Assembly (NCBI GenBank): GCA_027326205.1
Contig: DAHWEX010000109.1
Location: 1-37,368, forward strand
DNA: 37,368 nucleotides
From: Actinomycetota bacterium
Lineage (GTDB): Bacteria > Actinomycetota > Actinomycetes > Streptosporangiales > Streptosporangiaceae
Direction: 5' to 3'
Numbering within the stretch: the stretch's first letter is position 1; every line of letters starts with the position of its first letter. A program made the position numbers and the translations under genes. This document shows positions 1-9,609 of this stretch, piece after piece. The notes under the pieces were generated by a model that was given only the letters and a program-made list of their open reading frames with translations, did no database searches and was not told where the DNA came from.

Positions 1-363
1 ACCAACCCCGGCTCCGGCGCCTGGGAGGACGACGAGTTCGGCGTCCACTTCGCGTTCTTCGGCCAGACCCGGGCGGACATCCGCCTGCGGATCCTGGAAG
101 GCAGGCGGAGCCGGCTCGAAGACCGGCTTGAAGGGCTGCGAGCGGCGCTTGCGCGCACGCGGGAGCGCGTGGACAGCTACACGCTCGAACTGCAGCGGCA
201 CGGGCTTGAAGCCGTGGAGCGCGATGTCCGCTGGCTGAATGAGCTGATCGCCGAGGAACGGCGGTCAGAGGCAACAGGTGCCGCGGGCGGACCCTACCCT
301 CCCGCGGGACCGACCGTCATAAATCCCGGAATAGATCGCGGAAGCGAGAAGGAGTCATCCTGA
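1..363 (+). CDS. PadR-family transcriptional regulator, C-terminal part (5' end outside window)
   Basis: Frame 1 is open from base 1: [86 protein letters not shown]. This resembles the PadR C-terminal helical region, and the gene sits upstream of inositol-phosphate synthase as in other actinomycetes. The stop overlaps the next start. Confidence 0.7.
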   Translation, partial: TNPGSGAWEDDEFGVHFAFFGQTRADIRLRILEGRRSRLEDRLEGLRAALARTRERVDSYTLELQRHGLEAVERDVRWLNELIAEERRSEATGAAGGPYPPAGPTVINPGIDRGSEKESS

Positions 364-1448
364 TGGGTGCCAAAAAAGTGCGCGTAGCCATCGTGGGGGT
401 GGGCAACTGCGCGAGCTCGCTCGTCCAGGGCCTTGAGTATTACAAGGACGCCGCTGACGACGTGCGCGTCCCCGGCCTGATGCACGTGCGGTTTGGCGAG
501 TACCACGTGTCGGACGTCGAGGTGGTTGCCGCCTTCGACGTGGACGCCAAGAAGGTTGGCCTGGACCTCAGCGAAGCGATTTTCGCCAGCGAGAACAACA
601 CGATCAAGTTCGCCGACGTCCCGCCGACCGGCGTGATCGTTCAGCGCGGCCATACCCTCGACGGCCTCGGCGAGTACTACCGCGAGATCATCACCGAGTC
701 CGACGACCCGGCCGTCGACGTGGTCGCGGCGCTCCGGGAAGCCCGCGTCGACGTGCTGGTGTCCTACCTACCGGTCGGCTCCGAGCAGGCGGACAAGTTC
801 TACGCCCAGTGCGCGATCGACGCCCGGGTCGGCTTCGTCAACGCGCTCCCGGTGTTCATCGCCTCCGACCCGGTGTGGGCGCGGAAGTTCGCGGACGCGG
901 GCGTGCCGATCGTCGGCGACGACATCAAGTCGCAGGTCGGCGCGACGATCACGCACCGCGTGCTGGCCAAGCTGTTCGAGGACCGCGGCGTCGAGTTGCT
1001 GCACACCTACCAGCTGAACGTCGGCGGCAACATGGACTTCATGAACATGCTGGAGCGCAGCCGCCTGGAGTCCAAGAAGATCTCCAAGACCCAGTCGGTT
1101 ACCTCGCAGATCCCGCACGAGATGGCCAAGGCCGACGTGCACATCGGCCCGTCCGACCACGTGCCGTGGCTGTCCGACCGCAAGTTCGCGTTCGTGCGCC
1201 TGGAGGGCAGGTCCTTCGGCGACGTGCCGCTGAACCTGGAGTACAAGCTCGAGGTCTGGGACTCACCGAACTCGGCCGGCGTCATCATCGACGCGCTGCG
1301 CGCCTGCAAGATCGCCAAGGACCGCGGCATCGGCGGGCCGGTCACCTCGCCGAGTTCCTACTTCATGAAGTCCCCGCCGGAGCAGTTCGACGACCGCACC
1401 TGCCGCGACCTGGTTGAGAAGTTCATCGCGGGCGACGTCGAGCGCTAG
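363..1448 (+). CDS. ino1: Inositol-3-phosphate synthase
   Basis: 361 aa; [30 protein letters not shown] with Rossmann motif, [16 protein letters not shown] and [11 protein letters not shown], typical of actinobacterial myo-inositol-1-phosphate synthase. Confidence 0.93.
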   Translation: MGAKKVRVAIVGVGNCASSLVQGLEYYKDAADDVRVPGLMHVRFGEYHVSDVEVVAAFDVDAKKVGLDLSEAIFASENNTIKFADVPPTGVIVQRGHTLDGLGEYYREIITESDDPAVDVVAALREARVDVLVSYLPVGSEQADKFYAQCAIDARVGFVNALPVFIASDPVWARKFADAGVPIVGDDIKSQVGATITHRVLAKLFEDRGVELLHTYQLNVGGNMDFMNMLERSRLESKKISKTQSVTSQIPHEMAKADVHIGPSDHVPWLSDRKFAFVRLEGRSFGDVPLNLEYKLEVWDSPNSAGVIIDALRACKIAKDRGIGGPVTSPSSYFMKSPPEQFDDRTCRDLVEKFIAGDVER

Positions 1449-1489
1449 CTCTGGGTCGCTCGCGGACCTGTGTCGTTGGCGTGGCGTTA

Positions 1490-1860
1490 GGTCAAGACCA
1501 AGGTCAGAGGTCAAGACCAAGGTCAGAGGCCAAGATCAAAGTCAAGAGCAAGATCAAGGTCAAGAGCAAGATCAAGGTCAAGAGCAAGATCAAGGTCAAG
1601 AGCAAGATCAAGGTCAAGAGCAAGGTCAAAACCTTGTTGGCTGTTGCACGGGGCCCGCGGGGATCACCCGAAACCTCCTCCGGAAGGTTTCGGGTCTGAT
1701 CCCCGCGGGCCCCTTTGCACTCGGACGAGTGTTTGAACTCTTAAAGTCAAGGTCAAAATCGAGGTCAAAATCGAGGTCAAGACCAAGGTCAAGAGCAAGA
1801 TCAAGACCAAGGTCAAGACCAAGGTCAAGGTCAAGGTCAAGGTCAAGACCAGGGTTAGGG
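1490..1860. repeat. Degenerate hexanucleotide tandem repeat array (GGTCAA/GATCAA/GAGCAA/GACCAA), two blocks around a central palindrome
   Basis: Left block about 1490-1630 contains consecutive copies of GGTCAAGAGCAAGATCAA; right block about 1744-1850 contains AAGGTCAAGACC and GGTCAAGGTCAAGGTCAA runs. Seen directly. Confidence 0.95.
1650..1713. repeat. 64-bp near-perfect inverted repeat (long hairpin) with flanking TTGCAC direct repeats
   Basis: GGGGCCCGCGGGGATCA (1650-1666) pairs with TGATCCCCGCGGGCCCC (1697-1713); inner CCCGAAACCT (1667-1676) pairs with AGGTTTCGGG (1685-1694). TTGCAC occurs at 1644-1649 and 1715-1720. Confidence 0.92.
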
Positions 1861-1986
1861 TCGGCGTCGGCTGCGGAATTCAAGGGCTTAAAGTCAAGAG
1901 CGCGGGGGGGCCGAACGGGTGCTGGCCTTGACTGGCGGGGTGGGGCTACGGCACCGGGGCGGGGAGCGTGCAATACGGGGGATATA

Positions 1987-2020
1987 TGCGTTTCCTAGGA
2001 GAGGTGCGTTTCCTAGGAGA
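1987..2020. promoter_or_regulatory. Tandem 16-bp direct repeat with palindromic core (TGCGTTTCCTAGGAGA x2), candidate operator
   Basis: TGCGTTTCCTAGGAGA at 1987-2002 and 2005-2020, 18-bp period, each with TCCTAGGA palindrome; lies about 70 bp upstream of the MFS gene. Confidence 0.55.
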
Positions 2021-2090
2021 TCTGTATGCATCCCGTGTCTTCATTGAGGCGTGGCTACGGGGTGGCTGAAGGCCCGATTAAGCTAGACGC

Positions 2091-3503
2091 GTGCCCGAAG
2101 GCGATGATGCTGGTGCGGTAAGCAGGCGGTCTCGGTTCGGGGCCGACCTCAGGGTTGTCCTTGCCGGGCGGGATTTCCAGAAGCTTTTCGGCACCCGACT
2201 GGTCGCGCAAACCGGAGACGGCATCATCACCGCGGCCGTCGGGACGTACGTGTTCTTCAACGCCAGCACGTTCCCGACCCCGCTGGCGGGCGCGGGCGCG
2301 TTCCTGGTCCTGTACCTGCCGTACTCGCTGCTCGGCCCGTTCGCCGGGGTGTTCCTCGACCGGTGGTCGCGGCGGCAGATCCTCGTCTGGGCCGCGCCGA
2401 TCCGCACCGCGGTCGTCGTGGTGACGGCCGGGCTCATGGTCGCCAACGTGCGCAGCCTGCCCCTGTACATCGCGGTGCTCTGCGTCAACGCGGTCAGCAG
2501 GTTCCTGCTGTCCGCGCTCAGCGTGGCGCTGCCGCACGTGACACCGAGGGACACGCTGGTCGTCGCCAACGCGGTCTCCGACACGATCGGCGGCGTGATG
2601 ACCGCGCTCGGCGGCATCGTGGCCCTCGGCATCAACGCGGCCACCGGCGACACCGAGCGCGGCGCGGCGGTGACCATGCTGGCCGGCGGCTGCTGCTACG
2701 TCGCCGCGGGGCTGGCCGCGACCATCATGCCCAGGGACCTGCTGGGACCCGGCCCGGACCAGGCGCACCGGGGCACCGGCCGCCTGCGCGCCGACCTCGC
2801 CGAGGTGGCGGCGGGCCTGCTGGCCGGCGCGCGCTACGTCCTGGGCCGCCGCGGCCCGCGCGCCGCGCTGGGCGCGACCGGCGCGTACAGCTTCCTGTTC
2901 GGCCCACTGTTCCTGATGACGGTCCTGCTCTACCGCAACTACTTCTACCCGGGGCAGGTGACCGTCGCGGAAAGCCACGTGGGCACGATCGCCGTGTTCT
3001 CGGCGGTGGGCTACGCCTGCGCCGCGCTGATCACGCCGCCCGCGACCCGGTGGCTGTCCAAGCGGACGTGGATCACGCTGATGCTCGCGGCGGCCGCCGT
3101 GGCGACCGCGGCGATCGGCGAGACGTTCAACGAGTCCGCCTACATGGCGATCGGGTTCCTGATGTACCTCACCAGGCAGGGCATCGCGATCTCCGCGGTC
3201 ACGATCCTGCAGGAGGACATCGAGGACCGCTTCCGCGGCCGGGTCTTCGCCTTCTACGACATGGTGTTCAACGCCGCCTACGCGATCGGCGCCGCGCTGT
3301 TCGCCGCGTTCATGGCCGCTAACGGGAAGTCGCCGGCCGTCGTGGCGGTGATCGCGGTCGGCTTCCTGATCGCTGCGGCCGCCTACCGGCTGTCCGCCGG
3401 GCCGCCGCCGGGCGCCGCGTCGTCAGGGCCGGGACCGTCAGCGGCAGGGTCACCGGAGGCCGGCTCCAGCCCCTCGCCCGCGGCCCACCGCAGCAGTTCC
3501 TGA
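2091..3503 (+). CDS. MFS transporter
   Basis: 470 aa, GTG start; multiple hydrophobic segments with MFS-like signature YSLLGPFAGVFLDRWSRRQILVWAAPIRT. Confidence 0.88.
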   Translation: MPEGDDAGAVSRRSRFGADLRVVLAGRDFQKLFGTRLVAQTGDGIITAAVGTYVFFNASTFPTPLAGAGAFLVLYLPYSLLGPFAGVFLDRWSRRQILVWAAPIRTAVVVVTAGLMVANVRSLPLYIAVLCVNAVSRFLLSALSVALPHVTPRDTLVVANAVSDTIGGVMTALGGIVALGINAATGDTERGAAVTMLAGGCCYVAAGLAATIMPRDLLGPGPDQAHRGTGRLRADLAEVAAGLLAGARYVLGRRGPRAALGATGAYSFLFGPLFLMTVLLYRNYFYPGQVTVAESHVGTIAVFSAVGYACAALITPPATRWLSKRTWITLMLAAAAVATAAIGETFNESAYMAIGFLMYLTRQGIAISAVTILQEDIEDRFRGRVFAFYDMVFNAAYAIGAALFAAFMAANGKSPAVVAVIAVGFLIAAAAYRLSAGPPPGAASSGPGPSAAGSPEAGSSPSPAAHRSSS

Positions 3504-4927
3504 GTGGCCCGCTCGGTGCCGACCATGCCCTCGGACAGCCGCAGCTCGAGCAGGAAGTTCCATGCCTTCCCGACCAGCGGCCCCGGCTTCAGGCCGAGGA
3601 TCCGCATGATCGCGCCCCCGTCCAGCTCCGGCCGGATGGCGTCGAGTTCCTCCTGCTCGCGCAGCACCGCGATCCGCGCCTCGAGCGCGTCGTAGCTCGC
3701 CGCGAGCCGCGCCGCCTTGCGCGCGTTCCGCGTGGTGCAGTCGGCCCTGGTCAGCGCGTGCAGCCGGCTCAGCAGCGGGCCGGCGTCCCGCACGTACCGG
3801 CGCACCGCGGAATCGGTCCACTCCCCGTCGCCGTACCCGTGGAACCGCAGGTGCAGTTCGACGAGCCGCGAGACGGCGGCGATGACGTCGTTGGGGAACC
3901 GGAGCGCGGTCAGCCGCTTGCGGGCCAGCTTCGCCCCGACCACCTCGTGGTGGTAGAACGCCACCTTGCCGCCGGGCAGCAGCTCCCGGGTACGCGGCTT
4001 GCCGATGTCGTGCAGGATCGCCGCGAGCCGCAGCACGAGGTCCGGTTCCAGGCCGTAGCGCGGCTCGAGGTCGATCGCCTGGCGCAGCACGATCAGCGAG
4101 TGGGTGTAGACGTCCTTGTGCCGGTGGTGCTCGTCGACCTCCATCCGCATCGCCGGCAACTCGGGCAGCACCCGGTCGGCCACGCCGGTGCGCACGAGCA
4201 GGTCGATCCCGGGCTCGGGCGCCGCGGTCAGCATGAGCTTGGTCAGTTCGTCGGTGATCCGCTCGGCCGACACGATCGACAGCCGCGCCGCCATCGCACC
4301 CATGGCGGCCTGCACCTCGCCGGCGACGGTGAAGCCGAGCCGGGCGGCGAACCGCGCCGCCCGCAAGATCCGCAGCGGGTCGTCGGAGAAGGAGTCTTCC
4401 GGGCGCCCCGGCGTCCTTATTACCTTGTCCTTCAGCGCGGCCAGCCCGCCGAACGGGTCGACCAGCTCGAAGGCGGGCAGCCGCGCCGCCATCGCGTTGA
4501 CCGTGAAGTCCCGCCGCCCCAGGTCGGCGACGAGCGACGTGCCGTACTTCACGTCCGGCTTGCGCGACGTGCGGTCGTACGCCTCGCTCCGGTAGGTCGT
4601 GATCTCGAAGATCTCGTCGCGCTTGCGCAGGCCCACCGTGCCGAACTCGATCCCCACCGTCCAGGTCTTGTCCGCCCACTTGCGCGTGATCTCAAGCACC
4701 CGCTCGGGCGCCGCGTCGGTGGTCAGGTCGAGGTCCTTGGGACGGCCGCCGAGGAACACGTCGCGCACTGGGCCGCCGACGAGCGCCAACTCGTGTCCGG
4801 CCTGCGCGAAGAGCTCACCGAGCTCGGCCACGACGGGCGGAGTGCTGGCACGCAGCGCGGCTGCGGCGGCCTTGCGCTGCTCAGCGCTCAAGGTAGCCTT
4901 CTGGACAACGGACGTGGATTCTGACAC
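3383..4927 (-). CDS. pcnA: CCA tRNA nucleotidyltransferase / poly(A) polymerase family with HD domain
   Basis: 514 aa; ALVGGPVRDVFLGGRPKDLDLTTDA (NTase motif), RRDFTVNAMA, and HD motif AAILHDIGKP. Convergent with the MFS gene, overlapping it by 121 bp. Confidence 0.92.
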   Translation of the reverse strand: MSESTSVVQKATLSAEQRKAAAAALRASTPPVVAELGELFAQAGHELALVGGPVRDVFLGGRPKDLDLTTDAAPERVLEITRKWADKTWTVGIEFGTVGLRKRDEIFEITTYRSEAYDRTSRKPDVKYGTSLVADLGRRDFTVNAMAARLPAFELVDPFGGLAALKDKVIRTPGRPEDSFSDDPLRILRAARFAARLGFTVAGEVQAAMGAMAARLSIVSAERITDELTKLMLTAAPEPGIDLLVRTGVADRVLPELPAMRMEVDEHHRHKDVYTHSLIVLRQAIDLEPRYGLEPDLVLRLAAILHDIGKPRTRELLPGGKVAFYHHEVVGAKLARKRLTALRFPNDVIAAVSRLVELHLRFHGYGDGEWTDSAVRRYVRDAGPLLSRLHALTRADCTTRNARKAARLAASYDALEARIAVLREQEELDAIRPELDGGAIMRILGLKPGPLVGKAWNFLLELRLSEGMVGTERATQELLRWAAGEGLEPASGDPAADGPGPDDAAPGGGPADSR

Positions 4928-4975
4928 AGAGATTCAGGGTATCTACCCCAACCCTTTGGAGCGAACGGCCATAGC

Positions 4976-7219
4976 ATGCAAACTGTGCGCTCCCTCCGCC
5001 GTGCCCTCGGCGCGCTGACCGCTGTCCTCTTCGCTGCAGCCGGCCCGCTGGCTGCCGTGGTCCCGGCGGCGCAGGCGTCGGCCGGGCAGTCTCAGCAGTC
5101 AGCCCTGACGGCTTCGGTTGTCACGCAGCCGCTCTCGGTCGCGATCACCGGGATGACACCCACGACCGCGCTGCCGGCCTCGACGGTGACGGTGCGGGGA
5201 ACCCTGACCAACCGCACCGGGCAGGCGCTGTCCGGGGTCGTCCTGCAAGGGTGGACGAGCACCGAGGCGTTCCAGTACCCGGAGCAGATGACGGAGTTCA
5301 GCGACGGCAACTCGCCGCTTTCGCTGCAGCAGGCGGGCGTGCAGTACGCGGTGCCGGCGTCCGTGCCGAACGGGGCGACCGTCGGCTGGTCGGTGTCCTT
5401 CCAGGCGGGCGGGTTCTACAGCCAGTTCGGCGTCTTCCCCGTCGAGGTCCAGGCGACGACCGCGTACACCTCGTACTCGGCGGCCGGCCGCACGTTCCTG
5501 CCGTTCTGGCCGGGCGGCACGGCGGCCGGCCAGACCAGCGCGCTGCAGGTGGCGTGGGTCTGGCCGCTGGTGGACACGCCGCAACAGGGCGCCTGCGGGC
5601 AGACGCTCGCCACGTCGGAGGTGGAACGCTCGGTCGCTTCCGGTGGGCGGCTGTCCACCCTGCTCGACGCCGGCTCGGCGTGGACGCGAACCGACGACCT
5701 GACCTGGGAGCTAGATCCCGCGCTGCTCTCCGACGTGTCCGTAATGACCAGGCCGTACTTCACCAACGGCAGCTCGGTGTGCTCCGGCCGGTTCGCCAGG
5801 CAGCCTGACCAGGAAGCGGGCGCGTGGCTGGCGCAGCTGAAGACGGCCATGGCCGGCGGGTCGGCGTTCCTGACCCCGTACGCCAACGTGGACGCGGCGG
5901 CGCTCAGCCATTCCGGGCTCGATAACCCACTCCTCGAGGAGTCTTACCAGCTCGGCGAGACAGTGGCGAGCCAGATTCTGCCCGGAACGTTCGGTGGACA
6001 AAGCACAGGCTCCACCGCGGGACTCGCCAGCGGCGGCACCACGGCCGACACCGACGGCCAGGCCTTGAGGGCGGCCTACCCGGCCGACGGGACGGCCGAC
6101 GCCGGGGTGCTGACCAGCCTCGCCGCCTACGGCGGCGTCAACACCGTGGTGCTGAGCAGCGCGGAGGTGTCCCCGGCCACGCCGGGCGACGCGCTCGCGC
6201 GCACCGTCAGCGGCATCGGCACCAGCATGTCGGTGCTGATCGCCGACTCCTCGATCACGAGCCTGCTCGGCACCGCGTCGGCCGCGTCGTCCGCGTCGAG
6301 CCAGTTCGCCCTGAACCAGGACTTCCTCGCGCAGACCGCGATGATCGCCGCCGAGTACCCCTCGACCCAGCGGTCGCTGGTGATCGCGCCGCCGGCCGGC
6401 TGGGACCCGTCGCCCGCGGAGGCCAGCCAGTTGCTCGCGGACACGCACAACGCGCAGTGGCTGCGCGCGACCGGGCTCTCCACGCTCGCCGCCAAGGCCG
6501 CCACGCTGTCGTCCGTGGCGCGCATCCCGGCTAAGCAGGTGAGCGGCGCCGAGCTCAGCGACCCCTACACGGATAAGCTCGCCGCGGCCGCCGCCGACGT
6601 CTCCCTGTTCAAGGACCTGCTGTACAAGCCGCCGACGAGCCAGCTCAACGCGCTCACCGCGGCGCTCGCGGTCACCGCCTCGTCGGCCTGGCGCGGCCAC
6701 GGCTCGGTCGGCGGCTGGCGGGCGGTCACCCAGCTGATCAGTTACCTGAACGACGCGACCGTCGACAAGGTGAAGCTCGTCGCCAGCAAGAAGATCTTGC
6801 TGACCGGGAAGTCCGGCGAGACCGCCGTGTCGGTGCAGAACGAGCTTGACCAGCCCATCGAGGTCCTGGTGACGGCGTCGACGCCGTCGGGCAGCGCGGT
6901 GCGGATCGGCGCGTTCGACGCGACGCTCCAGGTGGCGGCGCGGGGGAGCAACACCGTCCGGATGCCGGTGCACTCGTCCTCGCTGGGCACCACGACGGTG
7001 CAGTTGCGGCTGGCCACGCAGAACGGAACGCCGCTAACCTGGACAACACAGCCGCTCAGCGTTGAGGTCACGGCGTTCGGACAGTCGCTGCTGCTGCTCA
7101 TCTTCGGTGCGCTCGGTATCCTCGTGCTGACGTCGGCGTACAGGTTGCGCCGCAAGCGGCTGGCCGGCGCCAGGGACGCAGGTAAAGATGAGACGGCTGA
7201 GGCTGGAGGCACCGGATGA
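4976..7219 (+). CDS. DUF6049-like secreted/membrane-anchored protein
   Basis: 747 aa; N-terminal signal sequence (RALGALTAVLFAAAGPLAAVVPAAQASA), C-terminal TM LLLLIFGALGILVLTSAYRLRRKR; position between pcnA and murJ is conserved in actinobacteria. Confidence 0.75.
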   Translation: MQTVRSLRRALGALTAVLFAAAGPLAAVVPAAQASAGQSQQSALTASVVTQPLSVAITGMTPTTALPASTVTVRGTLTNRTGQALSGVVLQGWTSTEAFQYPEQMTEFSDGNSPLSLQQAGVQYAVPASVPNGATVGWSVSFQAGGFYSQFGVFPVEVQATTAYTSYSAAGRTFLPFWPGGTAAGQTSALQVAWVWPLVDTPQQGACGQTLATSEVERSVASGGRLSTLLDAGSAWTRTDDLTWELDPALLSDVSVMTRPYFTNGSSVCSGRFARQPDQEAGAWLAQLKTAMAGGSAFLTPYANVDAAALSHSGLDNPLLEESYQLGETVASQILPGTFGGQSTGSTAGLASGGTTADTDGQALRAAYPADGTADAGVLTSLAAYGGVNTVVLSSAEVSPATPGDALARTVSGIGTSMSVLIADSSITSLLGTASAASSASSQFALNQDFLAQTAMIAAEYPSTQRSLVIAPPAGWDPSPAEASQLLADTHNAQWLRATGLSTLAAKAATLSSVARIPAKQVSGAELSDPYTDKLAAAAADVSLFKDLLYKPPTSQLNALTAALAVTASSAWRGHGSVGGWRAVTQLISYLNDATVDKVKLVASKKILLTGKSGETAVSVQNELDQPIEVLVTASTPSGSAVRIGAFDATLQVAARGSNTVRMPVHSSSLGTTTVQLRLATQNGTPLTWTTQPLSVEVTAFGQSLLLLIFGALGILVLTSAYRLRRKRLAGARDAGKDETAEAGGTG

Positions 7220-9609
7220 CAAGGCCGACGATGCCACCCGGGCCGCCGTACCCCGAGGACGACGATCCGCAGGACGGGAGCCAGCCCCGGTTCACGCCCC
7301 GCCAGCCGGGGCAGCCGGGGCAGCCGGGTCCGCAGCCCCGTCAGCCGGGTCCCCGTCAGCCCGGCGCGCAGCCGTACCCGCCTGGTCAGGAGCCTTACCA
7401 GTCCGGCCCGCAGCCCTATCAACCGGGCGGCCCGTACTCGCACCAGTCCGGCCCGCAGCCGCCGTACGACCCGCCGGCCCACCACGAGCCGCCGACCTAC
7501 CAGGGGCTGCCGCCCTACGACGTGCCGCCGCCGCCGGCCCCGGCGCCCCGCTTTGAGCAGTCGGCGGCCGGCTACGACCCGTACCCGCCGCCCCCGCCGT
7601 CTCCCCGGCCGCCGGCCAGCGGGCCGTCGTTCTCGCCGCACCCGCCCGGCGGGGGCGACCGGCAGGGGCCGAAGCCCGGCGGCAGCGGCCGGGGCGGCAA
7701 GCCCCGGCCCTCGTTCACGCCCCGGGAGGGGTACGTTCCGTCGCCCCCGGGGAGCCGGGCGCGGCCCGCCCCGGCGCCTACGTCGTTCATGGCGCCGGTG
7801 CCGGCCGGGTACCCGCAGCCGTCCTTCCAGCCGTTCGACTTCCAGGACGCGCCGGCCGCCGCCCCCCGGTTCGTCCCGGTTGACCACTCCGCGCCGCCCG
7901 TCGTCCAGGACAACCGCACCCAGGTCCTCGACCGGGACGCGGACGTCGTCACGCCGACCGGGCCGCAGCACGTCCCGGACAACACCTCGCCGAACCTGGC
8001 CCGGTCGAGCAGGGTCATGGCGTTCGGCACGGTCGCGTCCCGGGGGACCGGGTTCCTGCGCACGCTCGTGCTGGTGATCGCCCTCGGCCAGGGCACGCTC
8101 GCCGACGCGTACAACAACTCCAACACGCTGCCGAACACCGTGTACTACCTGATGCTGGGCGGCATCTTCACCTCGGTCGTGGTGCCGATGCTGGTCCGCG
8201 CGGCCAAGGAGGACCCGGACCGGGGCGAGGGGTACGCGAAGCGGATCTACTCGCTCGGCGTGCTCAGCCTGCTGGCCGTCACCCTGCTGGGCACGGTGCT
8301 CGCCGCGCCGATCGTCGACCTGTACGGCAGCAACATCAAGGACCCGGGCGAACACCGGGTGATGGTGACGTTCGCCTACTTCTTCATCCCGCAGATCTTC
8401 TTCTACGGGATGGACTCGCTGCTCGGCGCGATCCTTAACGTGCGCGGCCGGTTTGGCCCCAACATGTGGACCCCGGTCATCAACAACGTGGTGGTCATCT
8501 TCGTCGCGCTCCTCTACATGGTGTCCGACCACAGCACATCCGCCGACACCATCTCCGGCTTCGGCCTGAACCTGCTCGCGATCGGCACCACGCTCGGCAT
8601 CGTGATCCAGTCGATCTCGCTGTTCCCGATCATGTGGCGCGCCGGGTTCGACATGAGGCTGACCTTCGACTTCCGGCGCTCGGAGATCTCCGAGATCGGC
8701 CGGATGTCGGGCTGGATGTTCGGCTACGTCGCGGCCCAGTGGCTCAGCAACCTGGTCGCGCAGCGGGTGGCGAACTCCGCCGCCAACTCGGCCGCGCACC
8801 TGGCTCACCCGGTCACCAGCGGCGTCGGCTTCTCCGCGTACTCCTATGCGTACCAGCTTTTCCAGCTCCCCTACGCGATCGTCGGCATCTCGGTGATCAG
8901 CGCGCTGCTGCCCCGGATGAGCGGGCACGCGACCGACCGCCGCTACTCGCTGGTTCGCGACGACTTCTCCAAGGGCGTGCGGGTCGCGTCGGTCATCGTG
9001 GTCCCGGCCGCGGTGTTCCTCGGCGTGCTCGGCGCGCCGCTGGCCGAGTCCCTGTTCGCGTACGGGCAGACCACGGCGAACCAGGCCCGGTACATCGGCG
9101 AGGTGTTCGGTGCGTTCTCCGTCGGGCTCGTGCCGTTCATGTTCACCCAGTTGCAACTGCGGGTGTTCTACTCGTTCCGCGAGAACCGGGCGCCGGCCAT
9201 CCTCGGCATCGTCATGCTGGTCATCGGGGTGATCGCCAACCTCGTCGCGCTGCAGGTGCTGCCGCCCACGCAGACCGTGGTCGGCCTCGCGTTCGCCTAC
9301 GACCTGGTGACGCTCTCCGGGGCCATCTTGGCCTGGCCGATGCTGCTGCGCCGGGTCGGCTCGCTCGACGGCTGGCGGATCACCCGGTCGCTGGTGCGGA
9401 TGTTCCTCGCCACGGTGCCAGGCCTCGTCTTCGCGCTCGTCGTGATGGGCGTCGTGGGGTCGTTCCTGCACCAGGGACCGGTGTACGGGTTCGTCACCAC
9501 GCTCGTCGGCGGCGGCGGCGCGGTCGTGCTGTACGCACTGTGCGCGCGACTGCTCGGTATTGAGGAATTCAATACCCTGATGAAGACTGTCGGCGGGCGG
9601 TTCGGGTAG
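7216..9609 (+). CDS. murJ: Lipid II flippase MurJ (MviN) with long Pro/Gly/Gln-rich N-terminal extension
   Basis: 797 aa; TM core SSRVMAFGTVASRGTGFLRTLVLVIALGQGTLADAYNNSNTLPNTVYYLMLGGI; ATGA overlap with the upstream gene. Confidence 0.92.
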   Translation: MTRPTMPPGPPYPEDDDPQDGSQPRFTPRQPGQPGQPGPQPRQPGPRQPGAQPYPPGQEPYQSGPQPYQPGGPYSHQSGPQPPYDPPAHHEPPTYQGLPPYDVPPPPAPAPRFEQSAAGYDPYPPPPPSPRPPASGPSFSPHPPGGGDRQGPKPGGSGRGGKPRPSFTPREGYVPSPPGSRARPAPAPTSFMAPVPAGYPQPSFQPFDFQDAPAAAPRFVPVDHSAPPVVQDNRTQVLDRDADVVTPTGPQHVPDNTSPNLARSSRVMAFGTVASRGTGFLRTLVLVIALGQGTLADAYNNSNTLPNTVYYLMLGGIFTSVVVPMLVRAAKEDPDRGEGYAKRIYSLGVLSLLAVTLLGTVLAAPIVDLYGSNIKDPGEHRVMVTFAYFFIPQIFFYGMDSLLGAILNVRGRFGPNMWTPVINNVVVIFVALLYMVSDHSTSADTISGFGLNLLAIGTTLGIVIQSISLFPIMWRAGFDMRLTFDFRRSEISEIGRMSGWMFGYVAAQWLSNLVAQRVANSAANSAAHLAHPVTSGVGFSAYSYAYQLFQLPYAIVGISVISALLPRMSGHATDRRYSLVRDDFSKGVRVASVIVVPAAVFLGVLGAPLAESLFAYGQTTANQARYIGEVFGAFSVGLVPFMFTQLQLRVFYSFRENRAPAILGIVMLVIGVIANLVALQVLPPTQTVVGLAFAYDLVTLSGAILAWPMLLRRVGSLDGWRITRSLVRMFLATVPGLVFALVVMGVVGSFLHQGPVYGFVTTLVGGGGAVVLYALCARLLGIEEFNTLMKTVGGRFG

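Noticed and set aside
1490-1860. Possible CRISPR array
   Set aside because: The repeats are contiguous hexamers with no unique spacers of regular length and no cas genes nearby.
1481-1998. ORFs with KIKVKSK, QEQDQG and RSRSRS repeat peptides (1481..1699, 1414..1998, 1626..1973 and 1664..1846)
   Set aside because: They are translations of the intergenic hexanucleotide array in several frames on both strands, with no supporting start context or recognisable domain.
6742-9471. 909-aa reverse ORF opposite murJ
   Set aside because: High-GC shadow ORF rich in H, R, D, V, E and G, antisense to a confident MurJ gene.
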